From positions 1 through 64,000 of the forward strand of contig NZ_MUXN01000020.1 of the NCBI RefSeq assembly GCF_001995215.1: DNA of 64,000 nt. The letters are read 5' to 3'. The notes beneath the pieces were generated by a model. It worked only from the letters and a program-made list of their open reading frames with translations, was not told the DNA's origin and ran no database searches. Each line of letters starts with the position of its first letter. The stretch's first letter is position 1. Below are positions 33,964 to 42,368 of the stretch, piece by piece. Source of the stretch: Amycolatopsis azurea DSM 43854 (GTDB lineage Bacteria; Actinomycetota; Actinomycetes; Mycobacteriales; Pseudonocardiaceae). The position numbers were made by a program, and so were the translations under genes.

Positions 33964-34941
33964 ATGCGTAAGTACAAGAAGGTGATGACCGCGCTGGCCG
34001 CGGCCGCGGCGGCGGTGGTACTGCTGGGGGGAGCGGGGGCCGGAGCCACCGCGAACACGGGGTGGAGGCAATCCGACGCGGCGCTCGCGCGCTCGCTGCC
34101 GGGTAAATTCGAAAGCGCCCATGCCGACGTCAACGGCGTCCGGTTGCATTACGTCGCCGGTGGGTCCGGCAGCCCGGTGGTGCTGCTGCCCGGCTGGCCG
34201 CAGACGTGGTGGTCGTTCCACAAGGTGATGCCGGCGCTGGCCGCGAAGCATCGGGTGATCGCCGTCGACCTCCGGGGGATGGGCGGATCGTCGAAACCCG
34301 CGGCGGGCTACGACAAGGAGACGCTGGCCGCCGACGTCCACGCGCTGGTCACCAAGCTCGGGTACGCCAAGGCGGACGTGGTCGGCCACGACATCGGCGC
34401 GATGGTCGCCCACAGCTACGGGATCAAGTACCCGCAGGCTGTCGGGAAGCTGGCGCTGATGGACGTCGTCGCGCCCGACAAGAGCCTCTACCAGCTGCCG
34501 CTGCTGCCGTCGGGTCCCGGCCAGTTCTCGCCGTGGTGGTGGACGTTCAACCAGCTGCAAGGCCTGCCCGAGCAGCTCGTCTCCGGCCGTTCGCGCTACC
34601 TCGTGGACGCGATGATCGACCAGCTTTCGGTGGCGCCGGCGGCGGTGAGCGGCTTCGACCGGGACGTCTACGCGCGCGCCTACGGTTCGCAGGAGGCCGT
34701 CCGTGCCGGGAACGGCTGGTACCGGACGCTCAACCAGGACATCGCGGCCGGGTCGGCGTACGGGAAGCTGACCATGCCGGTGCTGGGCCTCGCCGGGGAA
34801 TTCAACCACCAGTACTTCCTCCAGGTGCTGCCGTCGAAGGCGGCCGACCCGCGGGTCGTCAAGATCGCCGGGGCCGGGCATTACCTTTCCGAGGAACAGC
34901 CAGCCCAGATCATCGACGCGCTGGAGAAGTTCCTCGGCTGA
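33964..34941 (+). CDS. Exported alpha/beta hydrolase, epoxide-hydrolase-like
   Basis: The protein is 325 aa from ATG 33964. The signal peptide MRKYKKVMTALAAAAAAVV has cleavage near AGA-TAN. The core has the oxyanion region LLPGWPQTWWSFHKVMPAL, nucleophile elbow VGHDIGAMVAHSYG (Asp, as in epoxide hydrolases and dehalogenases rather than Ser), and catalytic His in GAGHYLSEEQP. Tyr residues in the cap (SLYQLPLLP) are compatible with epoxide opening. It acts outside the cell, unlike the cytosolic epoxide hydrolases of enediyne loci. A role in detoxifying an exported reactive compound is inference. Confidence 0.88.
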   Translation: MRKYKKVMTALAAAAAAVVLLGGAGAGATANTGWRQSDAALARSLPGKFESAHADVNGVRLHYVAGGSGSPVVLLPGWPQTWWSFHKVMPALAAKHRVIAVDLRGMGGSSKPAAGYDKETLAADVHALVTKLGYAKADVVGHDIGAMVAHSYGIKYPQAVGKLALMDVVAPDKSLYQLPLLPSGPGQFSPWWWTFNQLQGLPEQLVSGRSRYLVDAMIDQLSVAPAAVSGFDRDVYARAYGSQEAVRAGNGWYRTLNQDIAAGSAYGKLTMPVLGLAGEFNHQYFLQVLPSKAADPRVVKIAGAGHYLSEEQPAQIIDALEKFLG

Positions 34942-35053
34942 ATTCACGGCCGTTCCGGGGCAGTATTGGAGGCGCCCCGGTGATGCCGCCGGTGGGATTC
35001 TGCGAAAAGAAAAATCCTGGAAATCCCAGCCTAACCGGAAAAGGTGGCAAACA

Positions 35054-36004
35054 ATGAAGGTTGGTGTTACCGGCGGTACCGGGTTCATCGGGCAGTACGT
35101 CTGCGAAGAACTCGCCGCACGAGGGCATACGCCGGTCGTGTTCGACCATCGTGGTGAGGGGGACGGCGGGCCTTGGGAGGTCATGCTGGGCGACATCCGT
35201 GACGCGACGGCGATGACCGAACTCGCCGCGCATTGCGACGGCATCATCCATCTGGCGGCCGTGCTGGGCACCCAGGAGACGATCACCAATCCGCGGCCCG
35301 CCGTGGAGACCAACGTCATGGGCGGCCTGAACTTCCTCGAGGCCGTCGCCCAGTACGACCTGCCCGGCGTGTACATCTGCGTCGGCAACCACTGGATGAA
35401 CAACAGCTACTCGATCTCGAAGACCACGGTCGAACGGTTCGTCCGGATGTTCAACGCGGACCGCGGGACGCGGGTGAACTGCGTCCGCGCGGTGAACGCC
35501 TACGGCCCGCGCCAGAAGGCCGCGCCGCCGTTCGCCGCGGGCAAGGTCCGCAAGATCACCCCGGCGCTGGTCTGCCGGGCCCTGTCCGGCATCCCGGTGG
35601 AGCTCTACGGCGGTGGACGGCAGGTCTCGGACATGGTGTGGGTCGGCGACGTGGCCCGCACCCTGGTGTCCTCTTTGGAGGCCGCCGCCGAAGGACGGGT
35701 ACTGGAGAAGACGGTGGAGATCGGGCCCGCCGAGTCGGTCACGATCCGCGAGGTGGCTGAGCTGGTGATCGACATCTGCGAGCAGCGCGGCTACCCGCGG
35801 GTGGGCATCGCCGACCTGCCGATGCGGCCGGGCGAAACCCCGGACACCCCCGTCACGGCCGATGTTTCGACGCTGCTGGCGGTCGGCATCGACCCGGAGT
35901 CCCTCGTCTCGCTGGAGGAGGGCATGACGAAGACGGTGGACTGGTACCTGGAGCACCGGGGCACCGCCTGGGACGTCCCCCCGGCCGGGCTTCGCGCGGC
36001 TTAA
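35054..36004 (+). CDS. NAD-dependent epimerase/dehydratase (extended SDR)
   Basis: The protein is 316 aa from ATG 35054. The NAD-binding TGGTGFIG lies at 6-13, with Asp49 in GDIRD and the catalytic pair Tyr119-Lys123 (NSYSISKTTVERF). The Ser/Thr usually ahead of the Tyr sits in an atypical VGNHWMNN stretch. NAYGPRQ and a sugar-nucleotide-like C-terminal half follow. It resembles UDP-sugar 4-epimerases/dehydratases. The window lacks the usual deoxysugar set (RmlAB-like genes, sugar aminotransferases), so a nucleotide-sugar substrate is only probable. It lies upstream of a four-palindrome gap. Confidence 0.87.
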   Translation: MKVGVTGGTGFIGQYVCEELAARGHTPVVFDHRGEGDGGPWEVMLGDIRDATAMTELAAHCDGIIHLAAVLGTQETITNPRPAVETNVMGGLNFLEAVAQYDLPGVYICVGNHWMNNSYSISKTTVERFVRMFNADRGTRVNCVRAVNAYGPRQKAAPPFAAGKVRKITPALVCRALSGIPVELYGGGRQVSDMVWVGDVARTLVSSLEAAAEGRVLEKTVEIGPAESVTIREVAELVIDICEQRGYPRVGIADLPMRPGETPDTPVTADVSTLLAVGIDPESLVSLEEGMTKTVDWYLEHRGTAWDVPPAGLRAA

Positions 36005-36012
36005 GGCGTCGG

Positions 36013-36057
36013 GAAAGGGCCGTTCACGACAGGTTCTCTGTTGTGAACGGCCCTTTC
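36013..36057. repeat. Palindrome 1 of four: GAAAGGGCCGTTCAC arms
   Basis: Arms 36013-36027 and 36043-36057 are exact complements with a 15-base loop that can extend the stem (GACAG/CTGTT). It lies 8 bases past the epimerase stop and ends in a TTTCTT run, so it is a good terminator for that gene. The gap 36005-36320 holds four such palindromes and no gene. Confidence 0.75.
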
Positions 36058-36094
36058 TTCGCGTTCGGAGTCATGAGAGGGCCGGTGACGCCGG

Positions 36095-36139
36095 ACTGTG
36101 TGGATTTCGGTGCGTTGGACGCTCAGAAATCCACACAGT
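36095..36139. repeat. Palindrome 2 of four: ACTGTGTGGATTTC arms
   Basis: Arms 36095-36108 and 36126-36139 are perfect over 14 bases with a 17-base loop. Its sequence is unrelated to palindrome 1 apart from sharing TGTGTGGA with palindrome 3. Confidence 0.7.
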
Positions 36140-36167
36140 CCCGCGTGACCGGTCCGGTCGTGGCTGG

Positions 36168-36210
36168 GTGTGTGGAAATAGGGACACGCAACGTCCCTAT
36201 TTCCACACAC
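36168..36210. repeat. Palindrome 3 of four: GTGTGTGGAAATAGGGAC arms
   Basis: Arms 36168-36185 and 36193-36210 are perfect over 18 bases with loop ACGCAAC. It stands mid-gap, away from either stop codon. Confidence 0.7.
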
Positions 36211-36243
36211 CCCTCACAGTCCGCCTGGGTCACCGACGGCCCC

Positions 36244-36304
36244 CAAGTACGTGAAGGCCCCCTTCACTGCGCTACACGCAATGAAGGGGGCCTTCACGTA
36301 CTTG
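36244..36304. repeat. Palindrome 4 of four: GTGAAGGCCCCCTTC family
   Basis: Arms 36244-36266 and 36282-36304 are perfect over 23 bases (CAAGTACGTGAAGGCCCCCT...) with a 15-base loop. It lies 16 bases past the stop of the leftward methyltransferase gene and belongs to the same family as 15987 and 62130. Confidence 0.75.
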
Positions 36305-36320
36305 GACCGGCGGACCGCAG

Positions 36321-37019
36321 CTAAGGCTTGTGAGCCTTCAGGATCAGCGAGACGCCGCGCCGCGAACGGGTCGGGAGGTAGCGCTCGGCCGTGACGATCG
36401 CGGTCAGGGCGTGGTTGACCAGCCAGGGCGTGTGCTCGTTGAGTTCGTTGCCGCGGGCCGAACGTCGCCGCAGCGCCACTACCGGCCGGAGCAGGACGTT
36501 CCAGCTCCACAGTTCGTCGATGACGAAGCCGGCGTCCTCGATGACCTTCCGCAGCCCGGCCCGGTCGTAACGGCGCACGTGGCTGACCGCGACGTCGTGC
36601 GCCGACCACAGGTCCATTCCGGACGGGACGCTGATCAGCGCGGAACCGCCGGGCCGCAGCACCCGGAACAGTTCCGCCGCGGCCTGGTCGTCCTCCTGGA
36701 TGTGCTCGAGGATCTCGAACGCCACCACCAGGTCGAACGACGAAGACGGCAACGGGAGGTCACGGGCGTCGGCGTGGATCGCGTCGAGACCGCGCGAGCG
36801 CGCGATCTCGACGGCGTTCTCGTCGTAGTCCGTGGCGACGACGTCCCAGCCGCGCTCGCGCAGCACCCGTGTGTTGCCGCCGCCCGCCGCGCCGATGTCG
36901 AGCGCGCGCCCGGGCGGGCCGAGCCGCTTCAGTTCGTCGGCGAGCAGGTGCCGCTTCTCCCGGAACCACCAGTGGCGGTCCTCCATCTCGGTGATCCGGG
37001 TGATGTCCGCCGTCTTCAC
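36321..37019 (-). CDS. Class I SAM methyltransferase (UbiE/COQ5-like)
   Basis: The protein is 232 aa from GTG 37019, overlapping the stop of the GT2-GtrA gene. Motif I ALDIGAAGGGNTRVL, acidic loop VVATDYDENAVEIA, DARDLPLPSSSFDLVVAFEILEH and LRPGGSALISVPS mark a class I methyltransferase. Start MEDRHWWFREKR is typical of methyltransferases beside polyprenyl-linked glycosyltransferases. The pairing with GT2-GtrA and GT39 genes suggests action on a lipid-linked or cell-surface sugar precursor. Confidence 0.88.
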   Translation of the reverse strand: MKTADITRITEMEDRHWWFREKRHLLADELKRLGPPGRALDIGAAGGGNTRVLRERGWDVVATDYDENAVEIARSRGLDAIHADARDLPLPSSSFDLVVAFEILEHIQEDDQAAAELFRVLRPGGSALISVPSGMDLWSAHDVAVSHVRRYDRAGLRKVIEDAGFVIDELWSWNVLLRPVVALRRRSARGNELNEHTPWLVNHALTAIVTAERYLPTRSRRGVSLILKAHKP

Positions 37020-38254
37020 CGGCGCTCCTTCCGATGCTGGGCGAAGACCCAGCGGTCGAGGGCCACGAACCGGAGCAACGTCATCAGCCCGTACGCGACG
37101 ATGAGCACGAGCAGTTCGACGACCGGCCCGGAGCCCGGGGCGAGCAGATGGAGCCCGGTCACGGCCATCGTGGTCAGCAGATACGTGGTGGCGAACAGGA
37201 TCGCGGCGCGGGTGTGCAACCCGAGCCGGTGCCCGCCGCCGCGATTGAACGTCCAGCGCCGGTTCGCCTCGGTGTTGGCCACCCCGACGAGCACCAACGC
37301 GACCAGGTTCGCCCCCGCCGGGGTCAGCGGGACCCGCAGGGGGAGATACAGCAGCGTGTAGAGCACTGTCGAGATGACACCGATCACCGCGAACCCGATG
37401 AACTTCGCCAGGGTCGCGGCCCGGGGTTCGGCCAGTACGGCGTCCGGATGGGTGGCCCGTAACTGCGGGATCTCCGGCACGTTCACACGACCCTTCCCGG
37501 CGGCGATCGCCCGGCCCACGCGGACCAGGCCCTTGAGGTTCCCCAAAGCGGTCTGGGTGACCTTGACCCGCGAATCGACGTCCTCCACCCAGTCCAGCGG
37601 CACCTCGTGCACCCGCAGGCCGTTGTGCTCGGCCAGCATCAGCATCTCGGTGTCGAAGAACCACTGGTCGTCCTCGACCGCGTCCAACAGCCCGAGCACG
37701 GCTTCGCGCCGGGCCGCCTTGAATCCGGCGGACGTGTCGGAGCTGCGCAGCCCGAACACGTGCCGCGTGATCGCGTTGTAGGTGCGGGAGACGATCTCCC
37801 GTTTGAGGCTGCGGCGGATCCGCGAGCCGTTCCCGAGCCGGGTCCCGATGGTGATCTCGCAGTGCCCGCTGACCAGCGGCGCGATCAGGGGGAGCAGACC
37901 CTCCAGACCGGTCGACAGGTCGACGTCCATGTAGGCGACGATGTCGGCGGTGCTGGCACCCCAGGTCGCCTTGATCGCCGCGCCCCGGCCGCGGACCGGG
38001 ATCCGCCGCGCGGAGATGCGCGGGTTCCGCTCCGCCAGTTCGGTGGCGATCTCCCAGGTCCGGTCGGTGCTGCCGTTGTCGGCGATGGTGATCGACCAGG
38101 GGAACGGGAAGTCCTCACCGAGGTACGCGCTCAGCGTCGTGATGCAGCCGAGCAGGGCGCGTTCCTCGTTGAGCACCGGGATGACGATCTCGACGCTCGC
38201 CGTCGTGCGGCTTCCCGGTGCGGTTCGGGGTGCCGCGGTGAGTTCGGCCGTCAT
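37016..38254 (-). CDS. Glycosyltransferase family 2 fused to GtrA membrane domain
   Basis: The protein is 412 aa. Residues ~20-260 are a GT-A glycosyltransferase of the polyprenyl-phosphate-sugar synthase type: IVIPVLNEE, ITIADNGSTDRTW, and AYMDVDLSTGLE with the metal-binding Asp motif. The rest is a GtrA domain with four membrane segments (FIGFAVIGVISTVLYTLLY to LLRFVALDRWVFAQH). It probably loads a sugar onto polyprenyl phosphate and helps present it outside. It is coupled by a four-base overlap to the methyltransferase and lies 6 bases after the GT39 gene. Confidence 0.9.
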   Translation of the reverse strand: MTAELTAAPRTAPGSRTTASVEIVIPVLNEERALLGCITTLSAYLGEDFPFPWSITIADNGSTDRTWEIATELAERNPRISARRIPVRGRGAAIKATWGASTADIVAYMDVDLSTGLEGLLPLIAPLVSGHCEITIGTRLGNGSRIRRSLKREIVSRTYNAITRHVFGLRSSDTSAGFKAARREAVLGLLDAVEDDQWFFDTEMLMLAEHNGLRVHEVPLDWVEDVDSRVKVTQTALGNLKGLVRVGRAIAAGKGRVNVPEIPQLRATHPDAVLAEPRAATLAKFIGFAVIGVISTVLYTLLYLPLRVPLTPAGANLVALVLVGVANTEANRRWTFNRGGGHRLGLHTRAAILFATTYLLTTMAVTGLHLLAPGSGPVVELLVLIVAYGLMTLLRFVALDRWVFAQHRKERR

Positions 38255-38260
38255 GGGTCA

Positions 38261-40261
38261 TCACGCTCCCGGCTTGCAGTCGAACAGGGCGGAGGTGAAG
38301 CCCATCCACGGGTTGGCGGTGTAGGCGGGCGGCGGGACGCGGGTGCAGTTGCGCACCACCCAGTCCTTGCGGGCCAGCGCGGTCGGGCTGTCGTAGGCGA
38401 ACCCGCCGAACAGGACGTACCTCAACTGTCCACTTGAGACGGTCGCGGCGAGGCCGTCCGCGGTCGGCATCGGCATGGTGCCGACGAAACCGCCCATCGG
38501 CATCACGGACAGCCCGGCCCGGATGTAGGGCGAGGCCCCGGTGCCGCCGAAGGTCGCCAGATCGAATCGCTCGCCGCGGTTGTTGGCCTTGAGGAAGCCG
38601 AGGAGCTTCTGGTCCGCGTCGGAGGGCATCATCTGGAACATGATCGGCGGGGGCAGCGGCATGGCCTGCCCGCCCGCCGCGCCGGGCTTCGGGCCGCCCG
38701 CCATGAGCTTGGTCAGGTCGATGCCGGTGGAGAGCGCGTTCGGGTTCGGCCCGGCGAGGGGGTTGAAGTTCTGGAACATCGCCGTCCGCGGATCCGTCGG
38801 CGGGTGGAAGGCGGGCGCCGCCCAGGCGACCGGCCCGGCCAGCAGCGCGATCCCGGCGACGGCGCCGGTCACCACGGCGAACTTCCCGGTACGGACCAGG
38901 AGGAACAGCACCGCGGCGGTGACGGCGGCGATCGCGACGACCGGCCGCAGCCACGAGACGTAGTCGCTGGAGCGGCTCATCAGGACGAACGCCCAGGCGC
39001 CGGTGGCGAGCAGCCCGACCGGCAGGACCCACGCGAAGCGGCGGTTCGTCCAGGCCAGGTGCAGGCCGACACCGGCGATCGCGGCGATGGCCGGCGCCAG
39101 GATGCTCGTGTAGTACGGGTGGATGCTCTGCGAGAAGCTCAGCGCGCCCGCGTAGAGGACGAGCCAACCGCCCCACAGCAGCCAGCCCGCGCGGGTCTTG
39201 TCGGTGCGCGGCGCGCGGCCCGCGGCGACCAGGCCGACGACTAGCAGCAGCAGTGCCAGCGGCAGCAGCCACGAGATCTGGCCGCCGATCAGGTCGTTGA
39301 ACAGCCGGAACACGCCGGTTTCGCCGCCCTGGTCGACCGGCGTGACCTTGCCGTCGGGCAGGACCGGCAGTTCGGCCGAGTTCCCGCTCTTCGGGGCGTC
39401 GGTGCGGTCGAAGAGGTTGTAGGACCAGACCATCTGCCACACCGAGTTCGAGGTGCTGCCGTCCATGTACGGACGGGAGCCCGCGGGCGTCAGCCCGACG
39501 ATGAGCATCCAGATCGACGACACCGCGGCGGTCACCGCGCCGGCACCGAGCAGGTGCAGCACCCGGCGGCCCGGCGACGTCGGCGCGGCGACGAGGTAGA
39601 CGACCCCGAGCACCGGCAGGACGGCCAGCGCCATGGCGAGCTTGATGTGGAAGCCGATGCCGACGAGCGCGGCGGTGAGCAGCAGCCACCGCGGCGACGC
39701 CTTTTCCAGCGCTCGCCAGAAGGCGTAGGTCGCGACGAGCAGCGTCAAGATCAGCGTCGAGTCGGGCAGGTTGACCCGGGTGCCCGCGATCGTGATCGGT
39801 GTCGCGGCGAGCACGACGGCGGCCAGCGCCGCGGGCGCGTGCCCGGCCCATCGGCGCACGAGCACGAACAGGACGTACACCGAGACGGCGCCCGCGACGA
39901 CGCCGGGCAGCAGCAGCGCCCAGGTGTGGTAACCGAAGGCGCGTACGGAAAGCGCCTGCAGCCACAGTGCGCCGGGTGCCTTGTCGACACTCATGAACCC
40001 GGCGGGATCGTAAGCGCCGTAAAGGAAGTTGTGCCAGTTCGCGGACATGCTGCGGACCGCGGCGGCGTAGGCGTAGTGTGCGGCGTTCCCGCCGATACCC
40101 CACCCGTAGGCGACGCCGGCGACGAGCGAGCTCAGGACGGCGATGCGCTTGGCGGCCAGTGCGGACAGCCCCGTTTTGGTCTTCTTCTTCGGCGTCCGCA
40201 CGGGCGGGGCAGTGCCTCGCGGCGCGGTGCTCGTGACCGGGGTGCCTAGGTCTTGGGACAC
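38261..40261 (-). CDS. GT39/ArnT-like membrane glycosyltransferase
   Basis: The protein is 666 aa from ATG 40261. After a basic cytosolic N-terminus (RTPKKKTKTG) there are about 11 membrane segments, an extracellular loop with YDPAGFMSVDKAPGALWLQ, and a large extracellular C-terminal domain rich in Pro and Gly (GGPKPGAAGGQAMPLPPP). This is the PMT_2/GT39 type that transfers sugars from polyprenyl phosphate to outer targets. With the GT2-GtrA protein it forms a complete lipid-linked sugar transfer module, probably for cell-envelope glycosylation. Confidence 0.9.
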   Translation of the reverse strand: MSQDLGTPVTSTAPRGTAPPVRTPKKKTKTGLSALAAKRIAVLSSLVAGVAYGWGIGGNAAHYAYAAAVRSMSANWHNFLYGAYDPAGFMSVDKAPGALWLQALSVRAFGYHTWALLLPGVVAGAVSVYVLFVLVRRWAGHAPAALAAVVLAATPITIAGTRVNLPDSTLILTLLVATYAFWRALEKASPRWLLLTAALVGIGFHIKLAMALAVLPVLGVVYLVAAPTSPGRRVLHLLGAGAVTAAVSSIWMLIVGLTPAGSRPYMDGSTSNSVWQMVWSYNLFDRTDAPKSGNSAELPVLPDGKVTPVDQGGETGVFRLFNDLIGGQISWLLPLALLLLVVGLVAAGRAPRTDKTRAGWLLWGGWLVLYAGALSFSQSIHPYYTSILAPAIAAIAGVGLHLAWTNRRFAWVLPVGLLATGAWAFVLMSRSSDYVSWLRPVVAIAAVTAAVLFLLVRTGKFAVVTGAVAGIALLAGPVAWAAPAFHPPTDPRTAMFQNFNPLAGPNPNALSTGIDLTKLMAGGPKPGAAGGQAMPLPPPIMFQMMPSDADQKLLGFLKANNRGERFDLATFGGTGASPYIRAGLSVMPMGGFVGTMPMPTADGLAATVSSGQLRYVLFGGFAYDSPTALARKDWVVRNCTRVPPPAYTANPWMGFTSALFDCKPGA

Positions 40262-40431
40262 GTTCTACTCCCTTCCCAGGAATAGGAGATGACGCGGCTC
40301 GCGGACGTGAGATACGCACCGCGAATTCGTGATCGTCTCCCGAAAGTGTCGCACCGCGGTTTCGCGCGCGTCTTATCCCAGCCTGCTGGTTTGCCACCAT
40401 TTCAGGGCAATGTGTCCTTTAAGGACAGTTG

Positions 40432-41616
40432 TCAGCGAAGCCGGACGGGCAGCGCTTCGAGACCGTGCATCACCATGCTGACGCGCCAGCGGAGGCTTTC
40501 CGTGGGGACGGCTTCACGCAGGTTCGGGAACCGGGTGAGCAGCGCGGCGATCGCGATCCCGCCTTCGAGCCGGGCCATCGGCGCGCCGAGACAGTGGTGG
40601 ATACCGTGTCCGAAGGCGAGCTGGGGGTTGTCGTCGCGGTCGAGTTCCAGCGCGTCCGCGCCCGGAAAGCGGGCCGGGTCGCGGTTGGCGGCCAGCAACG
40701 ACACGATGACCAGCGAACCCGCCGGGATCGTCACGCCACCGAGTTCGACTTCCTGGGTGGAATAGCGCATCGCCGCGTGCACCGGACTCTCGTAGCGCAG
40801 GAATTCCTCCACCGCGGCGGGCATTCCCTCCGGGTTCGCGCGCAACGCGGCGAGCTGCGCCGGGTTCTCGAGCAGGGCGAGAGTGGCGTTGCCGATGAGG
40901 TGGACGGTGGTCTCGTGGCCGGCGATGAGCAGGAGGAAGACCATCGAGGTCAGCTCGTGCTCGGTCAGCCGGTCGTCGCCGTCGCGGACCGTCACGAGGG
41001 CGGAAAGCAGGTCCGTGCCAGGGTTCTCACGCTTCTCGGCGAGAAGTTTCCTGACATAGCGCAACATTTCGGCGGCGGCCGCGTCGAGTTCGTCGACGGG
41101 GAGCGCGCTGGCGGTGAGGGTCTCGGTCCAGCCGTGGAAGGCGCCGGCCTCGTCCTCGGGCACGCCGAGCATCTCGGTGAGGATGCGGATCGGCAGTGGC
41201 AGGGCGAGCGCCTTGATCAGGTCGACCTCGTCGAAGTCGGCGACGGCGTCGAGGAGTTCGGCCGTGATGGCCTCGATCCTGGGGCGCAGCTGGGCGATCC
41301 GGCGCACGGTGAACGCGGCGGACACCAGCTTTCTCAGCCGGGTGTGGTCCGGCGGATCGAGGTTCAGCATATGGGTGTTCATGCCGAGCCGGACGTCCTC
41401 GGACAGTCCTCGCCGGTCGCCGACGACACCGGTGCGTCCGCTCAGTCCCGGATGCGCGAGTGCCTGGCGGACCTCGGCGTAGCCGCTCACCAGCCAGCCG
41501 CCGGTGCCCGAGGAGAGCGTGATTCTTCGGACCGGGCCGCTTTCGCGCAGCGCGGCGTAGGCGGCGTGCCTTTCTGGCGCGCCCCCGAACAGGAAGTCGG
41601 AGCTGGAAGAGGTCAC
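40432..41616 (-). CDS. Cytochrome P450 (CYP105/107-like)
   Basis: The protein is 394 aa from ATG 41616. All landmark motifs are intact: I-helix LLIAGHETTVHLIG, ExxR in EEFLRYESP, and heme loop LAFGHGIHHCLGAPMARLEG. The length and soluble N-terminus fit bacterial class I P450s, which act on antibiotic scaffolds with ferredoxin partners (none here). It is divergent from the apoprotein gene, and the 244-base gap includes a likely promoter for the apoprotein. Confidence 0.94.
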   Translation of the reverse strand: MTSSSSDFLFGGAPERHAAYAALRESGPVRRITLSSGTGGWLVSGYAEVRQALAHPGLSGRTGVVGDRRGLSEDVRLGMNTHMLNLDPPDHTRLRKLVSAAFTVRRIAQLRPRIEAITAELLDAVADFDEVDLIKALALPLPIRILTEMLGVPEDEAGAFHGWTETLTASALPVDELDAAAAEMLRYVRKLLAEKRENPGTDLLSALVTVRDGDDRLTEHELTSMVFLLLIAGHETTVHLIGNATLALLENPAQLAALRANPEGMPAAVEEFLRYESPVHAAMRYSTQEVELGGVTIPAGSLVIVSLLAANRDPARFPGADALELDRDDNPQLAFGHGIHHCLGAPMARLEGGIAIAALLTRFPNLREAVPTESLRWRVSMVMHGLEALPVRLR

Positions 41617-41750
41617 CGAATCAGGTTCCCGTGCGCGCCCGCCCGCCTTCTTCTCCTGACCGGCCTTTCATCCATGAATTACGCATGAAGCGCGCGAGTT
41701 TATTGCACGTTTTTTCTGAAGGCCTACTCGAAAACTGCTCGAAGAAAAAG

Positions 41751-41780
41751 TTGACGATCTACGCCGGATGATCGTAACGT
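41751..41780 (+). promoter_or_regulatory. Likely promoter of the apoprotein gene
   Basis: TTGACG (41751-41756) and TAACGT (41775-41780) are separated by 18 bases, close to the housekeeping sigma consensus. The predicted start near 41787 gives a leader of about 75 bases before GTG 41861. The region is unusually AT-rich for this genome. Confidence 0.5.
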
Positions 41781-41860
41781 TGTTACCAGGCCGCCGGGGG
41801 GAAACGGAACCCGCGCCTGGTAAGTCGGAAAATCCCCAGCAATGAATCGGAGTGATTACT

Positions 41861-42280
41861 GTGTCCGCAAAGCTCGTCGCCAAGTTCGCCGGTTCCGCCA
41901 TCGCCGCTCTCGGCCTGCTGGCCGTCGTCGCTCCCGGTGCTTCCGCCGCGGCGGCCGTCACGGTCACGCCGTCCTCGGGGCTCTCGGACGGTGCGGTCGT
42001 CCAGGTGACCGGAACCGGCCTGACGCCGGGAGCGACTTATCGGGTGGGCGAATGTGCCCAGGACGCGACGGGGCAGTTCCCTTGCAGCCCTTCGCAGCTC
42101 TCGCTGGTCGCTGACGCGGCCGGGAAGATCTCGAGCCCGGTCACCGTGCAGAAGAACTTCACCGGTGTCCTGCCCGACGGCAGCAGCTACGGCGCGGTGG
42201 ACTGCAAGGTCATCACCTGCGTCGTCGGCCTCGGGGACGCCGCCGGCAACGGCGGCGGCGTGATCATCAGTTTCAGCTGA
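41861..42280 (+). CDS. Neocarzinostatin-family chromoprotein apoprotein
   Basis: The protein is 139 aa from GTG 41861 after CGGAG; GTG 41852 is possible. The signal peptide MSAKLVAKFAGSAIAALGLL ends near GASA at about residue 29. The mature ~109 aa starts AAVTVTPSSGLSDG and ends VVGLGDAAGNGGGVIISFS, closely paralleling neocarzinostatin, macromomycin and actinoxanthin. Four cysteines (65-75 and 115-120) keep the exact 10 and 5 residue spacings of the two neocarzinostatin disulfides. Such seven-stranded beta-sandwich proteins bind and stabilise enediyne chromophores outside the cell. No enediyne PKS lies in the window, so its ligand is unknown. Confidence 0.93.
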   Translation: MSAKLVAKFAGSAIAALGLLAVVAPGASAAAAVTVTPSSGLSDGAVVQVTGTGLTPGATYRVGECAQDATGQFPCSPSQLSLVADAAGKISSPVTVQKNFTGVLPDGSSYGAVDCKVITCVVGLGDAAGNGGGVIISFS

Positions 42281-42302
42281 CCCTCATCGCCGAAACAACG
42301 AT

Positions 42303-42350
42303 GACGGTGAAGGAATCGCGGACGTCGAGCGTCCCGATTCCTTCACCGTC
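42303..42350. terminator. Bidirectional hairpin terminator between convergent genes
   Basis: Arms GACGGTGAAGGAATCG (42303-42318) and its exact complement (42335-42350) with a 16-base loop; the stem can continue with CGAAAC/GTTTCG. It serves both the apoprotein gene and the leftward LLM oxidoreductase gene. Confidence 0.85.
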
Positions 42351-42368
42351 GTTTCGAAAAGAAATACG

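Noticed and set aside
37016-40261. Deoxysugar pathway for antibiotic glycosylation
   Set aside because: The GT2-GtrA and GT39 pair indicates polyprenyl-linked envelope sugar transfer; no dTDP-sugar synthesis genes or GT1 glycosyltransferase are present.
24905-42280. A true enediyne gene cluster
   Set aside because: The apoprotein, SgcJ-like protein, halogenases and antiporter fit, but no enediyne PKS, its thioesterase or the conserved accessory genes are present in the window.
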